A stretch of DNA of 64,000 nucleotides, taken from positions 30,026 through 94,025 of the forward strand of contig NZ_JAAXCU010000026.1 in assembly GCF_012911845.1 (NCBI RefSeq), read 5' to 3'. Under the pieces are notes generated by a model. It saw only the letters and a list, made by a program, of their open reading frames with translations. It did not search any database and had not been told where the DNA came from. Position numbers and translations under genes: made by a program. The DNA is from Bacillus sp. RO2. GTDB lineage: Bacteria > Bacillota > Bacilli > Bacillales > Bacillaceae_I. Below, one piece after another: positions 10,424-18,662 of this stretch. Within the stretch, counting starts at the first letter, position 1, and the number at the start of each line of letters is the position of its first letter.

Positions 10424-12568
10424 ATGTACGAACAAGGAAAAATTATTTTAAAAAAATACTTTGGTTATGAAGATTTTAGGCCTGGCCAGAAAAAAATTGT
10501 TGAAAGTATTGTAAACAAGTCAAATACATTAGGAGTCATGCCCACAGGAGGCGGGAAGTCCATTTGTTATCAAGTGCCAGCACTGTTGGAAAGTGGACTG
10601 ACTATTGTTATCTCACCTTTAATTTCTTTAATGAAAGATCAAGTGGATTCCTTGATTAATATTGGGGTAGAGGCAACCTATATTAATAGTTCATTGAACG
10701 CTGGAGAAATAAGAGAAAGAGTTCAAAAGGTGGAACAAGGGCAAATTAAACTGTTATACCTTGCACCAGAAAGACTGGATTCTTACGATTTCCAATCTAT
10801 CTTATCTCATGTTGAGGTTTCAATCGTTGCAATTGATGAAGCACATTGTATGTCCCAATGGGGGCATGATTTTAGGCCAAGTTATCGTGAAGTGGGTACC
10901 TTTATTAAAAGGATACCAGGAAACCCAGTCATAACTGCGTTTACAGCAACTGCAACAGAACAAGTTATCGAAGACATCCAAACGATGCTTGGAATAACAA
11001 CAAATCATACATATGTAACCGGTTTTTCACGAGATAACCTGACATTTTCCGTTTTGAGAGGACAAAATAAGGACACTTTTTTGGAAAAATTCCTAAAAGC
11101 GAACAAGGGAGAATCGGGGATAATCTATGCAACTACCAGAAAAGAGGTAGATCAAATTTTTTCTTCATTCACCAAAAAGGGTTACAAAATTGGCAAGTAT
11201 CATGCAGGACTATCTGAAGAAGAAAGAAAGGATTATCAAGATGACTTTCTCCATGATCGACTCAAACTGATGGTTGCCACTAATGCATTTGGGATGGGAA
11301 TCGATAAGTCTAATGTTCGATTTGTCATTCATTACAACATGCCGAAAAATGTTGAATCTTACTATCAAGAGGCTGGAAGGGCAGGAAGGGATGGAGAGGA
11401 AAGCGAATGCATCCTCTTGTTTAATGCGAGGGATATACAAATTCAGAAGTTTCTGATTGAGGAAAGTATTCGCTCACCAGAACGCAAAATGCAAGAATAT
11501 AAGAAACTTCAAGCAATGATGGATTACTGTTATACCCAACGTTGCCTGCAATGTTATATCGTACAATACTTCGGTGAAGATTCAGAACAAGTTTGCGGTA
11601 AATGCAGTAATTGTTCCACCGATTTCGTAGAGCAAGATATTACCCTAGAGGCACAGAAGATATTTAGTTGCGTCCATAGAATGAACGAAAGATTTGGAGC
11701 ACTTCTTGTAGCAAAAGTTTTAAAGGGGTCAAAAGATAAGCGTATACAGCAATTCCGCTTTGATAGCTTGCCAACTTACGGGTTAATGAATTCCTATACG
11801 GAAAAACAATTGGTCGATCTGATCAATATACTGATTGCAGAAGGTTACTTAATACTGACGGAGGGGCAATATCCAGTCGTAAGATTAGGTGCGCGCGCCG
11901 TTCCAGTTCTAAAAGGGCAGGAAAAGGTACTCTTTAAAGTGAAAGAGCAAGTGAGAGCTGTCGTTGAGGACAATGAATTGTTTGATAGGTTGAGAGAGTT
12001 ACGTAGAAACTTATCAAAAGAAGAGGGGGTACCTCCCTATGTTATTTTTTCCGATAGCACTTTAAGAGAAATGTGTGAGGTCCTTCCAAGAGATGAAACG
12101 GCCATGCTAGAAATCAAAGGGGTAGGATCGTTAAAGTTTGAGAAGTATGGGACTTTATTTTTGAGTGAGATAGGTGAGTTTGTTGGTAGTGAAACCTCTG
12201 CTAAATTAAATACATCCACTAAAAAAGATTCTATTAAGCCTAACAAGCCCTCTATTCCAATGAACCTAGGAGAATCCAGTCATATGTTTACTTATAGGCT
12301 TCTGCAAGAAGGCCTGACTTTTAAAGAAATAGCCAAGGAACGGGGTATGAGTCTAATCACAGTTCAAAACCATCTTTTTAAATGTGCAAGTGATGAGGGT
12401 ATGGAGGTTGATTGGGATTCTTTTATTCCAGAGGAGTTTGAGGAGGAAATAATTAGAGTTATTGAGGAAGTTGGAACTGAAAAACTGAAGCCCATCAAGG
12501 AGAATTTACCTGATGCGGTTGATTATTTAGCAATAAAAGCGGTAATGGCCAAGCATGACATAATATAA
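10424..12568 (+). CDS. recQ: ATP-dependent DNA helicase RecQ
   Basis: A 714-residue superfamily 2 helicase (3'-5') for recombination and fork repair. Motif I 'MPTGGGKSICYQ', motif II 'AIDEAHCMSQWGHDFRP', motif VI region 'YYQEAGRAGRDGE'. The zinc-binding subdomain has Cys near residue 369 then 'CLQC' and 'CGKCSNC', followed by a winged-helix RQC domain, an HRDC domain (about residues 515-600), and a C-terminal helix-turn-helix region ('LTFKEIAKERGMSLITVQNH'). The extra C-terminal HTH_40-type part makes it longer than the roughly 590-610 residues of minimal RecQ. AGGTG lies before the ATG. No cotranscribed neighbour upstream. Confidence 0.95.
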   Translation: MYEQGKIILKKYFGYEDFRPGQKKIVESIVNKSNTLGVMPTGGGKSICYQVPALLESGLTIVISPLISLMKDQVDSLINIGVEATYINSSLNAGEIRERVQKVEQGQIKLLYLAPERLDSYDFQSILSHVEVSIVAIDEAHCMSQWGHDFRPSYREVGTFIKRIPGNPVITAFTATATEQVIEDIQTMLGITTNHTYVTGFSRDNLTFSVLRGQNKDTFLEKFLKANKGESGIIYATTRKEVDQIFSSFTKKGYKIGKYHAGLSEEERKDYQDDFLHDRLKLMVATNAFGMGIDKSNVRFVIHYNMPKNVESYYQEAGRAGRDGEESECILLFNARDIQIQKFLIEESIRSPERKMQEYKKLQAMMDYCYTQRCLQCYIVQYFGEDSEQVCGKCSNCSTDFVEQDITLEAQKIFSCVHRMNERFGALLVAKVLKGSKDKRIQQFRFDSLPTYGLMNSYTEKQLVDLINILIAEGYLILTEGQYPVVRLGARAVPVLKGQEKVLFKVKEQVRAVVEDNELFDRLRELRRNLSKEEGVPPYVIFSDSTLREMCEVLPRDETAMLEIKGVGSLKFEKYGTLFLSEIGEFVGSETSAKLNTSTKKDSIKPNKPSIPMNLGESSHMFTYRLLQEGLTFKEIAKERGMSLITVQNHLFKCASDEGMEVDWDSFIPEEFEEEIIRVIEEVGTEKLKPIKENLPDAVDYLAIKAVMAKHDII

Positions 12569-12569
12569 T

Positions 12570-12594
12570 GTTTAGTTTTTCTCTTGTCGGGAAT
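12570..12594 (+). promoter_or_regulatory. Candidate sigma-B promoter
   Basis: GTTTAG (12570-12575), 13-base spacer, GGGAAT (12589-12594), matching the sigma-B consensus GTTTAA-N12-15-GGGWAT. It lies 40 bases before the small membrane protein gene at 12635 and directly after the recQ stop. Confidence 0.55.
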
Positions 12595-12634
12595 ATCATG
12601 GTTATAGATAAATCCATTAAACAGGAGGCGTAAT

Positions 12635-12907
12635 ATGATGAATGCTCGTGGAGTGAAGAAACCTTTAATCGTGGCAGGAGCTGCAAGCCTCACCGGTGCA
12701 GGACTATTAGTTTATAAACCGTATAGAGAGAAGATTGTGCAATACTCTAAAAAAGTTAAAAATAAATTAGTACCTTTAAAATTCAGAAAGACCGACTTAC
12801 CAATTGAAAAGGCAGGGAACCCAGACCCTGAAGATATTCAAGATAATAGCATGGTCAGTGAGGGAGCCCAATATTCAGTAGAGTATTATAATAAGAAAAT
12901 GCAATAA
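12635..12907 (+). CDS. Small single-pass membrane protein, unknown, likely stress-induced
   Basis: 90 residues with one N-terminal transmembrane segment ('PLIVAGAASLTGAGLLVY', about residues 10-28), a strongly basic stretch (residues 31-53) and an acidic tail. It recalls general-stress membrane proteins in architecture only; I do not recognise the family. ACAGGAGGCG lies before the start; the second of two adjacent ATGs (12638) could equally be used. A candidate sigma-B promoter and a strong terminator make it a single-gene unit. Confidence 0.65.
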   Translation: MMNARGVKKPLIVAGAASLTGAGLLVYKPYREKIVQYSKKVKNKLVPLKFRKTDLPIEKAGNPDPEDIQDNSMVSEGAQYSVEYYNKKMQ

Positions 12908-12908
12908 C

Positions 12909-12943
12909 AAAAGGCGTTCGGTGCAATCCGAACGCCTTTTTAT
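12909..12943. terminator. Bidirectional intrinsic terminator
   Basis: AAAGGCGTTCGG pairs with CCGAACGCCTTT and is followed by TTTTTAT on the plus strand and TTTTGTTAT on the minus strand, serving both converging genes. Confidence 0.9.
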
Positions 12944-12948
12944 ACAAT

Positions 12949-14505
12949 TTAAACAAAGAAGATAGCGTAAGCTACACCAATAACACCTATTAACGCTAAG
13001 GTATACACAGGTTTTATTGGCATTTCACCATTGTTCTCCATAGCTTTCCCGAACATGAAGAATACAAGTGGATGAACTAGGAATGGCATAGAGAAGATGA
13101 AAGGAATTAAAGCGGCAGCATCAGCTCCAAACATCTCTCCTTGTATTGCGGCAAACAATCCAAAATGTGAAATGGCTGAAGATTGTGCCATGGCAGCATA
13201 GTCAATAGACATGGTACTTAGGCTCAATAAAGCCAATCCACCAAAAACTGCACACATTTGCCAACCAAATGAGAACTGCATTAATGCCTTTACTTCTTTT
13301 TTGTCTTCTCCATTAGCTTTTCTTAAGTTAACCAATGCGAGAATAGTCAATCCTAATCCAAGAGCTACAATTACCATGGAGGGCAATACCCAAAGGCTAC
13401 CTCTCTCAGCACTTATTGCAAGTACGGAGAAAACAAAAATATGACCGAAAAACGGAATGTTAATCATAATTGGAGCACGTTGTGCAGCAGTTTTCCCGAA
13501 GTCTCCAGCTGTACATGCGCCAGTTAATCCTGAATGTGATAAAGAACCAGCCATACCAGGTGCAAGGTTTCTTGTGTTGGTGTTCTTTGCAAAAAACATG
13601 ATTAATGCAATTCCACCAAACATCCAAAACAATTGCCCAAAGAATCCATAGGCCAATACCGCATTCATGCCATCAATGGCAAAGGCGTCCCCAATTCGAG
13701 ATCCACCTACTAAAAAGTTGGCAGCTAATACAACCGGGATACCTGCAACTAATAATGCTCGAATGGTCGGTCCAAAACTCCAATTATAGAAAACAGCTCC
13801 TAAAGCAGCCGCAATCATCATCGCAAAGAAAATTTGAGGCAATGCAATCAACGGCTTTATCCACATCGCGATATGATAAGAAACCACAAGTAACAGGATA
13901 ATTGCTAATGTTTCAACAATCCCTTTTTTCATGTATTGTTTCTTATTCTGAAGCTTAGCTTTGTTATCAATAAAAAGAATGGATCCGATAATACCAATGT
14001 AAGCAATCAACGGATAAACATTATCAAAACTTTGAGTACCATCTGAAAGGATCATCCGAGTGATTCCTTCTAGTCCAAATAATAGGAAGAATGCACGGAC
14101 GATAAAGAAAAACTGTGTTCGTGAAGTTCCAAGAAAAGATTCTTCATCAGAAGGTACAACACTGTCCTCCACATCCAAGTCTTTGTTACCTAAAATCTTT
14201 CGTAGTTCCTGACCACCCACAAAAAAGGATACGGTCAATGCAATAATAGTTGTTCTTGCCATAAGGTCAACAAAGGGGTACTCTACTAATCCTGGAGTTG
14301 CAACCCCTGTATCTACAAGTAAGTAGCCCATACCCAGTCCAAGGATTACGATAATAAGGATCGGGGAAAATCTTGTACCTGCTACAACCATCCTTGATAC
14401 CAACACTATAGGTATAAGGAAGAAAAGTATCAGCCAAAACTGATTGATCAATTCTATATTTGAAAATTGTTCTACCATCTTTCTGATCAGACTCCTATCG
14501 TTCAT
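12949..14505 (-). CDS. Large polytopic membrane protein, unidentified (possible transporter)
   Basis: A 518-residue protein with about 12-13 hydrophobic helices. A hydrophilic acidic loop ('LDVEDSVVPSDEESF') follows the third or fourth helix. The stretch 'MAGSLSHSGLTGACTAGDFG' in the middle is rich in small and polar residues, and a Cys, as in substrate-binding re-entrant loops. I do not recognise the family. The start is uncertain: ATG 14505 lacks a ribosome site, while ATG 14478 has AGGAG 13 bases upstream. No partner gene is adjacent; msrA is divergent. Solute transport is a guess from topology alone. Confidence 0.7.
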   Translation of the reverse strand: MNDRSLIRKMVEQFSNIELINQFWLILFFLIPIVLVSRMVVAGTRFSPILIIVILGLGMGYLLVDTGVATPGLVEYPFVDLMARTTIIALTVSFFVGGQELRKILGNKDLDVEDSVVPSDEESFLGTSRTQFFFIVRAFFLLFGLEGITRMILSDGTQSFDNVYPLIAYIGIIGSILFIDNKAKLQNKKQYMKKGIVETLAIILLLVVSYHIAMWIKPLIALPQIFFAMMIAAALGAVFYNWSFGPTIRALLVAGIPVVLAANFLVGGSRIGDAFAIDGMNAVLAYGFFGQLFWMFGGIALIMFFAKNTNTRNLAPGMAGSLSHSGLTGACTAGDFGKTAAQRAPIMINIPFFGHIFVFSVLAISAERGSLWVLPSMVIVALGLGLTILALVNLRKANGEDKKEVKALMQFSFGWQMCAVFGGLALLSLSTMSIDYAAMAQSSAISHFGLFAAIQGEMFGADAAALIPFIFSMPFLVHPLVFFMFGKAMENNGEMPIKPVYTLALIGVIGVAYAIFFV

Positions 14506-14648
14506 TTATTCACAAAGAATTATCGTACAATACTCTATGAAAAGTGTAAATCATTGTAAACGCCATCATTAAAATGTTTAACTATTGAAATAATAAGTGG
14601 TGCTTTATAATTTTATTATGTAAACTATTAATAGGTAAATGAGCGTTG

Positions 14649-14680
14649 TTATTGTAACAATAAGATAGTTAGTGTAAAAT
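14649..14680 (+). promoter_or_regulatory. msrA promoter with overlapping palindromic operator candidate
   Basis: TTGTAA (14652-14657), 17-base spacer, TAAAAT (14675-14680) form a good sigma-A promoter. The -35 region is embedded in TTATTGT-A-ACAATAA (14649-14663), a perfect 7-1-7 palindrome. That geometry is typical of Fur/PerR-type sites, though the sequence is not a consensus PerR box. Repression by occlusion is inferred. Confidence 0.5.
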
Positions 14681-14716
14681 TCCATCAAACACATATAAAA
14701 CAGGAGGAAACAACAT

Positions 14717-15262
14717 ATGACAACGAACAAAACGGAATTAGCTACCTTTGCCGGAGGTTGCTTTTGGTGTATGGTAAAACCTTTTGATGAGTTACCTGGA
14801 ATTGAGAACGTAGTTTCCGGTTATACAGGAGGTAGCGTCGCCAATCCTACATATGAAGAAATAAAAAAAGGAAATACAGGTCATTACGAAGCTGTCCAAA
14901 TAGAATTTAATCCAGATATCTTTCCATACGAAAATTTATTGGAATTGTATTGGCCACAAATAGACCCTACAGATGATGAAGGTCAATTTTTTGATAGAGG
15001 AAGTCAGTATCGTACAGCAATCTTTTATCATAATGAAAAACAGCTAAAACTTGCAGAGAAAACAAAAAATGATTTAGAAACAAGCGGAAGATATAAAAAA
15101 CCAATTGTAACTGGGATTAAACCAGCTACGCCATTCTATGTAGCAGAAGAATATCATCAGAAATTTTATAAGAAAAATCCTGAAAAATATAAACAAGAAC
15201 GTGAAGAATCAGGTAGAGATGCTCATATAAAAGAGCATTGGGGTGAAGAATATACAAAGTAA
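14717..15262 (+). CDS. msrA: Peptide-methionine (S)-S-oxide reductase MsrA
   Basis: A 181-residue cytosolic enzyme that repairs methionine-S-sulfoxide in proteins. The catalytic motif 'GGCFWC' (Cys at residue 15 as nucleophile) is followed by the usual 'ENVVSGYTGGSVANPTYEEI' and 'GHYEAVQIEFNP'. Residues 'DPTDDEGQFFDRGSQYRTAIF' are also typical. An AGGAGGAAA site precedes the ATG. No MsrB domain is fused and none is adjacent. nrnB follows after 48 bases without an evident terminator, so the two may be co-transcribed. An operator-like palindrome lies over its promoter. Confidence 0.95.
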   Translation: MTTNKTELATFAGGCFWCMVKPFDELPGIENVVSGYTGGSVANPTYEEIKKGNTGHYEAVQIEFNPDIFPYENLLELYWPQIDPTDDEGQFFDRGSQYRTAIFYHNEKQLKLAEKTKNDLETSGRYKKPIVTGIKPATPFYVAEEYHQKFYKKNPEKYKQEREESGRDAHIKEHWGEEYTK

Positions 15263-15310
15263 GTGAGGGTGTGAAAGACTTACCCACCAAGAAGAAAAGG
15301 GGGACTACCA

Positions 15311-16501
15311 TTGATTCATCTTTTTACACACAATGATTTAGACGGGGTAGGCTGCGGGATTTTAGCCAAGCTTGCGTTTGATGAGAAGGTAAAGGTTCAT
15401 TATAATTCAGTCGGCAGTTTAAATTATCAGGTTGCGGAATTTATGGAAGAAGCAACTCCGCGCCATCAAATATACATAACTGATTTATCGGTCAATGAAG
15501 AGAACGCCAAAAAGCTCGATCAGTTTGCAAAACAACAAGAAGGCTTTGTTCAGTTTATCGATCATCATAAGACTGCCATTCATCTAAATGAATATAGCTG
15601 GGCTTCTGTTACTGTCGAATATGAGGATGGCAGACTGACAAGTGCCACTTCTTTATTTTATGAATATCTGTTAGAAAAAGGTTTCATAGCCCAGTCTGAA
15701 CTATTAGATGAAGTAGTGGAATTAATACGACAATATGATACGTGGGAATGGGATCGAAATAAGAATACAAAGGCAAAAAGATTAAACGATCTTTTGTATA
15801 TGATTTCCATTGAAGACTTTGAAGAGAGAATGCTTCAGAAGTTAAAAAGTACAGCCCAGTTCGATTTCGATGACTTTGAAACACAAATTCTAGATATGGA
15901 AGAACAAAAGCTAGAAAGATATTTGCGTAAAAAACGAAGAGAAATTGTTCAAAAGCCTGTCGATGACAAGTGGGTAGGAATTGTTCACGCTGAATCTTTT
16001 CTATCAGAACTTGGAAATGTTTTGGGGAAGGAAAACCCCCATTTGGACTATATAGCAATGATAAATATGGGAAGCAAGCGGATTAGCTTACGCACCATAC
16101 ATGATGATGTGGATGTTTCACAAGTGGCAGGGAAATTTGATGGAGGTGGCCATGCGAAAGCTTCTGGTTGCAGTTTAACTGAACAAGCGTACAAGCTTTT
16201 TGTAGCGGAGGCATTCCCGTTAGATTCTCTAAAACAAGACGCTCGCCACAACGTTTTTAATGTTAAAGAGTCATCTAATGGCGTATTGTATGATTCAAAG
16301 GAAAAAGGATCATTGTTTCTATTACCGAAAGAAGACGGCACATGGAAGGTGGAAAACAAGGAAAAGTTTCTGGATACTTCCTTTTCTTCTTTTCAAGAAG
16401 CGGAAACGTTTATTAAAAGGAAGTATGCAGCATGGTTGGTGAAAGACGAGGAATATGTCAATTTCCTAGTTGAAAACATAAGAAGGTTAAAGGCAAACTA
16501 A
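15311..16501 (+). CDS. nrnB: DHH-family oligoribonuclease NrnB-like (YngD)
   Basis: A 396-residue DHH phosphoesterase. Metal-binding motifs: 'THNDLDGVGC' (residues 6-15), 'YITDLSVNE', and 'IDHHKT' (the DHH). A DHHA1-type substrate domain carries 'FDGGGHAKASGC'. Length and motif layout match B. subtilis NrnB (YngD), which degrades short oligoribonucleotides. Translation must begin at TTG 15311, which has AAAGGGGGAC just upstream; no earlier in-frame start exists before a stop and the N-terminal beta strand begins right there. Follows msrA closely. Confidence 0.85.
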   Translation: MIHLFTHNDLDGVGCGILAKLAFDEKVKVHYNSVGSLNYQVAEFMEEATPRHQIYITDLSVNEENAKKLDQFAKQQEGFVQFIDHHKTAIHLNEYSWASVTVEYEDGRLTSATSLFYEYLLEKGFIAQSELLDEVVELIRQYDTWEWDRNKNTKAKRLNDLLYMISIEDFEERMLQKLKSTAQFDFDDFETQILDMEEQKLERYLRKKRREIVQKPVDDKWVGIVHAESFLSELGNVLGKENPHLDYIAMINMGSKRISLRTIHDDVDVSQVAGKFDGGGHAKASGCSLTEQAYKLFVAEAFPLDSLKQDARHNVFNVKESSNGVLYDSKEKGSLFLLPKEDGTWKVENKEKFLDTSFSSFQEAETFIKRKYAAWLVKDEEYVNFLVENIRRLKAN

Positions 16502-16527
16502 AGGTAAGCTATGGGGAGAGATAGGTT

Positions 16528-16920
16528 ATGGCAATTAAAAGATTAGAACATGTTGGAATCATGGTTAAAGATATTCAGACATCCATAGAGTTTTATACAA
16601 ACGTGGTCGGATTTTCATTAAAGGGGCAGATAGATCATCCAAATGGTGAGATAAAGCTTGCATTTCTAGGGTTTAATGAAAGTGAAGAAACGGAATTAGA
16701 GCTGATCCAAGGCTACAATGACAATCTACCTGTAGAAGGTAAAGTTCACCATATAGCATTAACGGTAGATGATGTAGAGGCAGAACATGATAGGTTGAAA
16801 AGTTTGGGAGTCACTTTTATTGAACAGGAAATCACCACGTTGCCAAATGGAGCAAGATATATCTTTTTTGCAGGTCCAGACGGTGAATGGATTGAATTGT
16901 TTGAAACACCGGTAAAATAA
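16528..16920 (+). CDS. VOC-family (glyoxalase I-like) protein
   Basis: A 130-residue single-domain vicinal-oxygen-chelate protein. Putative metal ligands are His in 'LEHVGIMVKD', Glu in 'ELELIQG', His in 'VHHIALTVDD' and Glu in 'EWIELFE', giving the H-E-H-E set of glyoxalase I and methylmalonyl-CoA epimerase relatives. 'LPNGARYIFFAGPDGEWIELFE' is the typical C-terminal strand pair. It starts 26 bases after nrnB with GGGGAGA upstream, so it probably belongs to the msrA-nrnB unit. Methylglyoxal detoxification is possible but not provable from sequence. Confidence 0.8.
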   Translation: MAIKRLEHVGIMVKDIQTSIEFYTNVVGFSLKGQIDHPNGEIKLAFLGFNESEETELELIQGYNDNLPVEGKVHHIALTVDDVEAEHDRLKSLGVTFIEQEITTLPNGARYIFFAGPDGEWIELFETPVK

Positions 16921-16921
16921 A

Positions 16922-16961
16922 GAGAAGGCAGGGAGTAATTTCCCAGCCTTCTTTTTTTTAA
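16922..16961 (+). terminator. Intrinsic terminator after the VOC gene
   Basis: GAAGGCAGGGA pairs with TCCCAGCCTTC followed by eight T residues. Confidence 0.9.
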
Positions 16962-17129
16962 AAAGGAAAGTATAAAAACTATTGATTTCCGTTCCAGCCG
17001 CTTCGCTTACCTGCGAGCTTCTACGCGCCATTCACTCCAATCAACAAGGTGACTACGTTCAACTTAAGGTCAATAAATTTAACTAACCGAATTTGATAAT
17101 TCAATAACGTTTATTTAACCTTTTTTCTA
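16962..17129. other. Intergenic stretch with remnant of another Bacillaceae repeat
   Basis: GC-rich fragment at about 16985-17027 (TTCCGTTCCAGCCGCTTCGC and following) resembles the ends of common Bacillaceae intergenic repeats. The rest is AT-rich without a convincing gene or signal. Together with copy B and the AT-rich tail to 17504 this makes a gene-free gap of about 540 bases. Confidence 0.35.
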
Positions 17130-17256
17130 GCTGTGGATTGGAGCAAATGGCGAAGACTCCAGCGGGGGAGAAACGGTAGGTTGAGACCCCGCAACGAAGT
17201 GAGGAGGCTCAAACACCGTCCTGCGGAAAGAGAAGCCAGTTGTGGAAAGTAACAGC
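17130..17256. repeat. 127-bp MITE-like intergenic element, copy B
   Basis: Same length and plan as 2289-2415: starts GCTGTGGATTG, contains GGCGAAGACTCC, GAGACCCCGC and GAGGAGGCTC, and ends GTAACAGC. The right terminal repeat is mutated (TAACAGC instead of TCCACAGC), suggesting an old copy. Confidence 0.65.
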
Positions 17257-17504
17257 GTCTATTACCCAAACAACTGATGTTTTTTAGGTTTAAAAAAGAA
17301 CGTGTCGTTCCTTATTTCCTATCAATTGGTTTTCCTTTAGCTCGTGAGCTTTTTAACATATGTGTATATGTAAAGCCAAGACAAATGATTCCGGTGATAG
17401 AACAAGCATACCGAATGATGGACATCCAATCCATGAGTGTCACCCCTAAAAGGTATTTGTTCTTATTCTCTCAAAGGGTGTAAAAATTATGCTTGACCTA
17501 AGTT

Positions 17505-18572
17505 TTAAGAGCTATATTTTTTATTCAAACGCTCTAATATCATCGTCAATTCACTCGGCTTTAGCATTTCAACTGGTGATACATTCTTTTCAAATTGAAG
17601 AAAATCCCCCTCAAGGAGGACCACATAACGGTTATTAATTTTAGCTATATGGACATTTTCACCAAAATCCGCCAGCAAACCTTTAACAGAGATATGATCT
17701 AGCTTGAATTTCAGTTCTATGTCGGGTGTCTGTTCAATGATAGAGGAGGATGCTTCTATCACTTGCTCGTCAGACCAACGTTCCTGAAGTTCGCGTTTAG
17801 GTGAAGTGGCCCAAGCTTCCATCGCCTGCTCTACTTTTTCTTTTTCTTCGCTTTCATCTTGATAGGTCTCGGAAATTTCTTGATGAACCATCCCCATCAC
17901 TTGGTTCTTAATGATTTCTGGCATCGACTCACCATACTCTACATACTTCAAGAAATCCTCAAAGTAACGGGAATGAGAGGACTGGTGAATCTTTAATTCT
18001 CCATCCTCTACCATCCCATCCTCTACCATAAAAGGATACTGGATAGACTTCATATTTTTAGTAGTGATTGCCATCTGGACATTATGGATTAGCGTCTGTT
18101 CGTCTGTGATGGAAGCAACCTTTTGTTCAAAATCACACTTTAAAATAAACACAAAGGGTTCATCAAAATATTTATTCAATTTAGCTCTTGTGATAATAAG
18201 AACGCCTCCACGTACAGCAGTTGTATCTGTATAGGTGGTCGCTATTTCATCAGCAGCGGCGGAAAATGCCTCTAAGCTTTCAGCCTGTTTAATCCGATTA
18301 AATTGATTATAGTTGGGGTTTGAGCCAAGGTCGTATCCTGGTTCCACGATAAATCTCCCAATCTTCGTGGGTACTTGTTCATTTTTAGGATGACGATCTA
18401 CCTTCCTTTTCGTGATTTTCATCAGTTCCCCATCTAGGAAAGGTTTTAGTGCGCTTTCTTCATATGTATTTTCATCCAACACTGCCATAGGTTTATATTG
18501 TTTCTTGGCATTATCTCCACTACCTTCTACTTCTATTAGGTAGAAGGCTAATGATTTTATATCAAAATCCAT
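17505..18572 (-). CDS. DUF3900-like protein of unknown function
   Basis: A soluble 355-residue protein. It opens 'MDFDIKSLAFYLIEVEGSG' and includes 'GVLIITRAKLNKYFDEPFVFILKCDFEQKV', a segment that recalls nucleoid-associated NA37/NdpA proteins. I believe it belongs to the Bacillus DUF3900 family, from memory of that family only. A charged region (about 225-260, 'DESEEKEKVEQAMEAW') is probably a helical linker. ATG 18572 has GGTGAT four bases upstream; ATG 18584 has no site. Monocistronic between an MFS gene and a repeat region. No function is established. Confidence 0.6.
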   Translation of the reverse strand: MDFDIKSLAFYLIEVEGSGDNAKKQYKPMAVLDENTYEESALKPFLDGELMKITKRKVDRHPKNEQVPTKIGRFIVEPGYDLGSNPNYNQFNRIKQAESLEAFSAAADEIATTYTDTTAVRGGVLIITRAKLNKYFDEPFVFILKCDFEQKVASITDEQTLIHNVQMAITTKNMKSIQYPFMVEDGMVEDGELKIHQSSHSRYFEDFLKYVEYGESMPEIIKNQVMGMVHQEISETYQDESEEKEKVEQAMEAWATSPKRELQERWSDEQVIEASSSIIEQTPDIELKFKLDHISVKGLLADFGENVHIAKINNRYVVLLEGDFLQFEKNVSPVEMLKPSELTMILERLNKKYSS

Positions 18573-18629
18573 CTTTATCACCATTTTCGCAAGGTATCTT
18601 TAAACACTTAAACAAGTATAGGCAAAAGA

Positions 18630-18656
18630 AAAGAAAGGGTCAACAGGAACCCCTTC
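18630..18656 (-). terminator. Intrinsic terminator of the MFS gene
   Basis: On the minus strand AAGGGGTTC pairs with GACCCTT (one mismatch/bulge) followed by TCTTTTCTTTT, just beyond the MFS stop codon. Confidence 0.55.
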
Positions 18657-18662
18657 TTCGAA

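Noticed and set aside
17277..17483. 68-codon open frame after repeat copy B
   Set aside because: No ribosome site, starts inside repeat-derived sequence, and the composition is not protein-like; treated as non-coding.
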